A DNA stretch of 6,671 bases from Bacteroides sp. Lineage in GTDB: Bacteria > Bacteroidota > Bacteroidia > Bacteroidales > Bacteroidaceae. The stretch is from NCBI GenBank assembly GCA_019417975.1, contig DYCT01000115.1, positions 1 through 6,671 on the forward strand. Reading direction: 5' to 3'. The notes beneath the pieces are model-generated. The model was not told the DNA's origin and did not search any database. It was given only the letters and a program-made list of their open reading frames with translations. This document shows positions 6,664 through 6,671 of the stretch, piece after piece (positions within the stretch are counted from its first letter, which is position 1; every line of letters begins with the position of its first letter). A program made the translations under genes and the position numbers.

Positions 6664-6671
6664 ATAATTAT

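Overview
The window looks like ordinary chromosomal DNA from a member of the Bacteroidales, most likely Bacteroides, Phocaeicola or a close relative. Three things point that way. The MnmG, Apt, UvrC and DeoC sequences have the wording I associate with that group. Start codons are preceded by A/T-rich stretches with no Shine-Dalgarno sequence. Two intergenic gaps carry the Bacteroidetes -7 promoter element TAnnTTTG. The species call comes from memory of family sequences, not from a search.

Layout. Bases 1-1327 hold the 3' two thirds of mnmG (tRNA uridine modification), cut by the left edge. The 57-base gap after it contains a near-perfect parS-type palindrome, the ParB centromere site. Next come apt (adenine salvage, 1385-1909), a hairpin terminator, and uvrC (excision-repair nuclease, 1995-3815). 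A TAnnTTTG element then precedes a tight three-gene cluster. In it dtd (3864-4316) overlaps a YpjD/MazG-like nucleotide pyrophosphohydrolase (4316-4654) by one base, and that gene overlaps deoC (4641-5540) by 14 bases. A 28-bp perfect inverted repeat (5565-5638) separates deoC from a convergent trans-polyprenyl diphosphate synthase on the minus strand (5657-6634). The promoter element of that last gene lies at the right edge.

How the genes fit together. Apt, the pyrophosphohydrolase and DeoC act on purine bases, nucleoside triphosphates and deoxyribose phosphate. UvrC repairs DNA, and MnmG and Dtd act in tRNA modification and aminoacyl-tRNA proofreading. The plus-strand block is therefore a mix of nucleotide and translation upkeep, with real translational coupling only in the dtd to deoC part. 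The minus-strand gene is separate and probably makes the menaquinone side chain.

All seven genes are intact apart from the edge truncation. I see no mobile element, CRISPR array, tRNA, rRNA or phage gene, and no gap over 300 bases without a gene. I find no evidence for a previously undescribed system. The most notable non-coding signal is the parS-like site.
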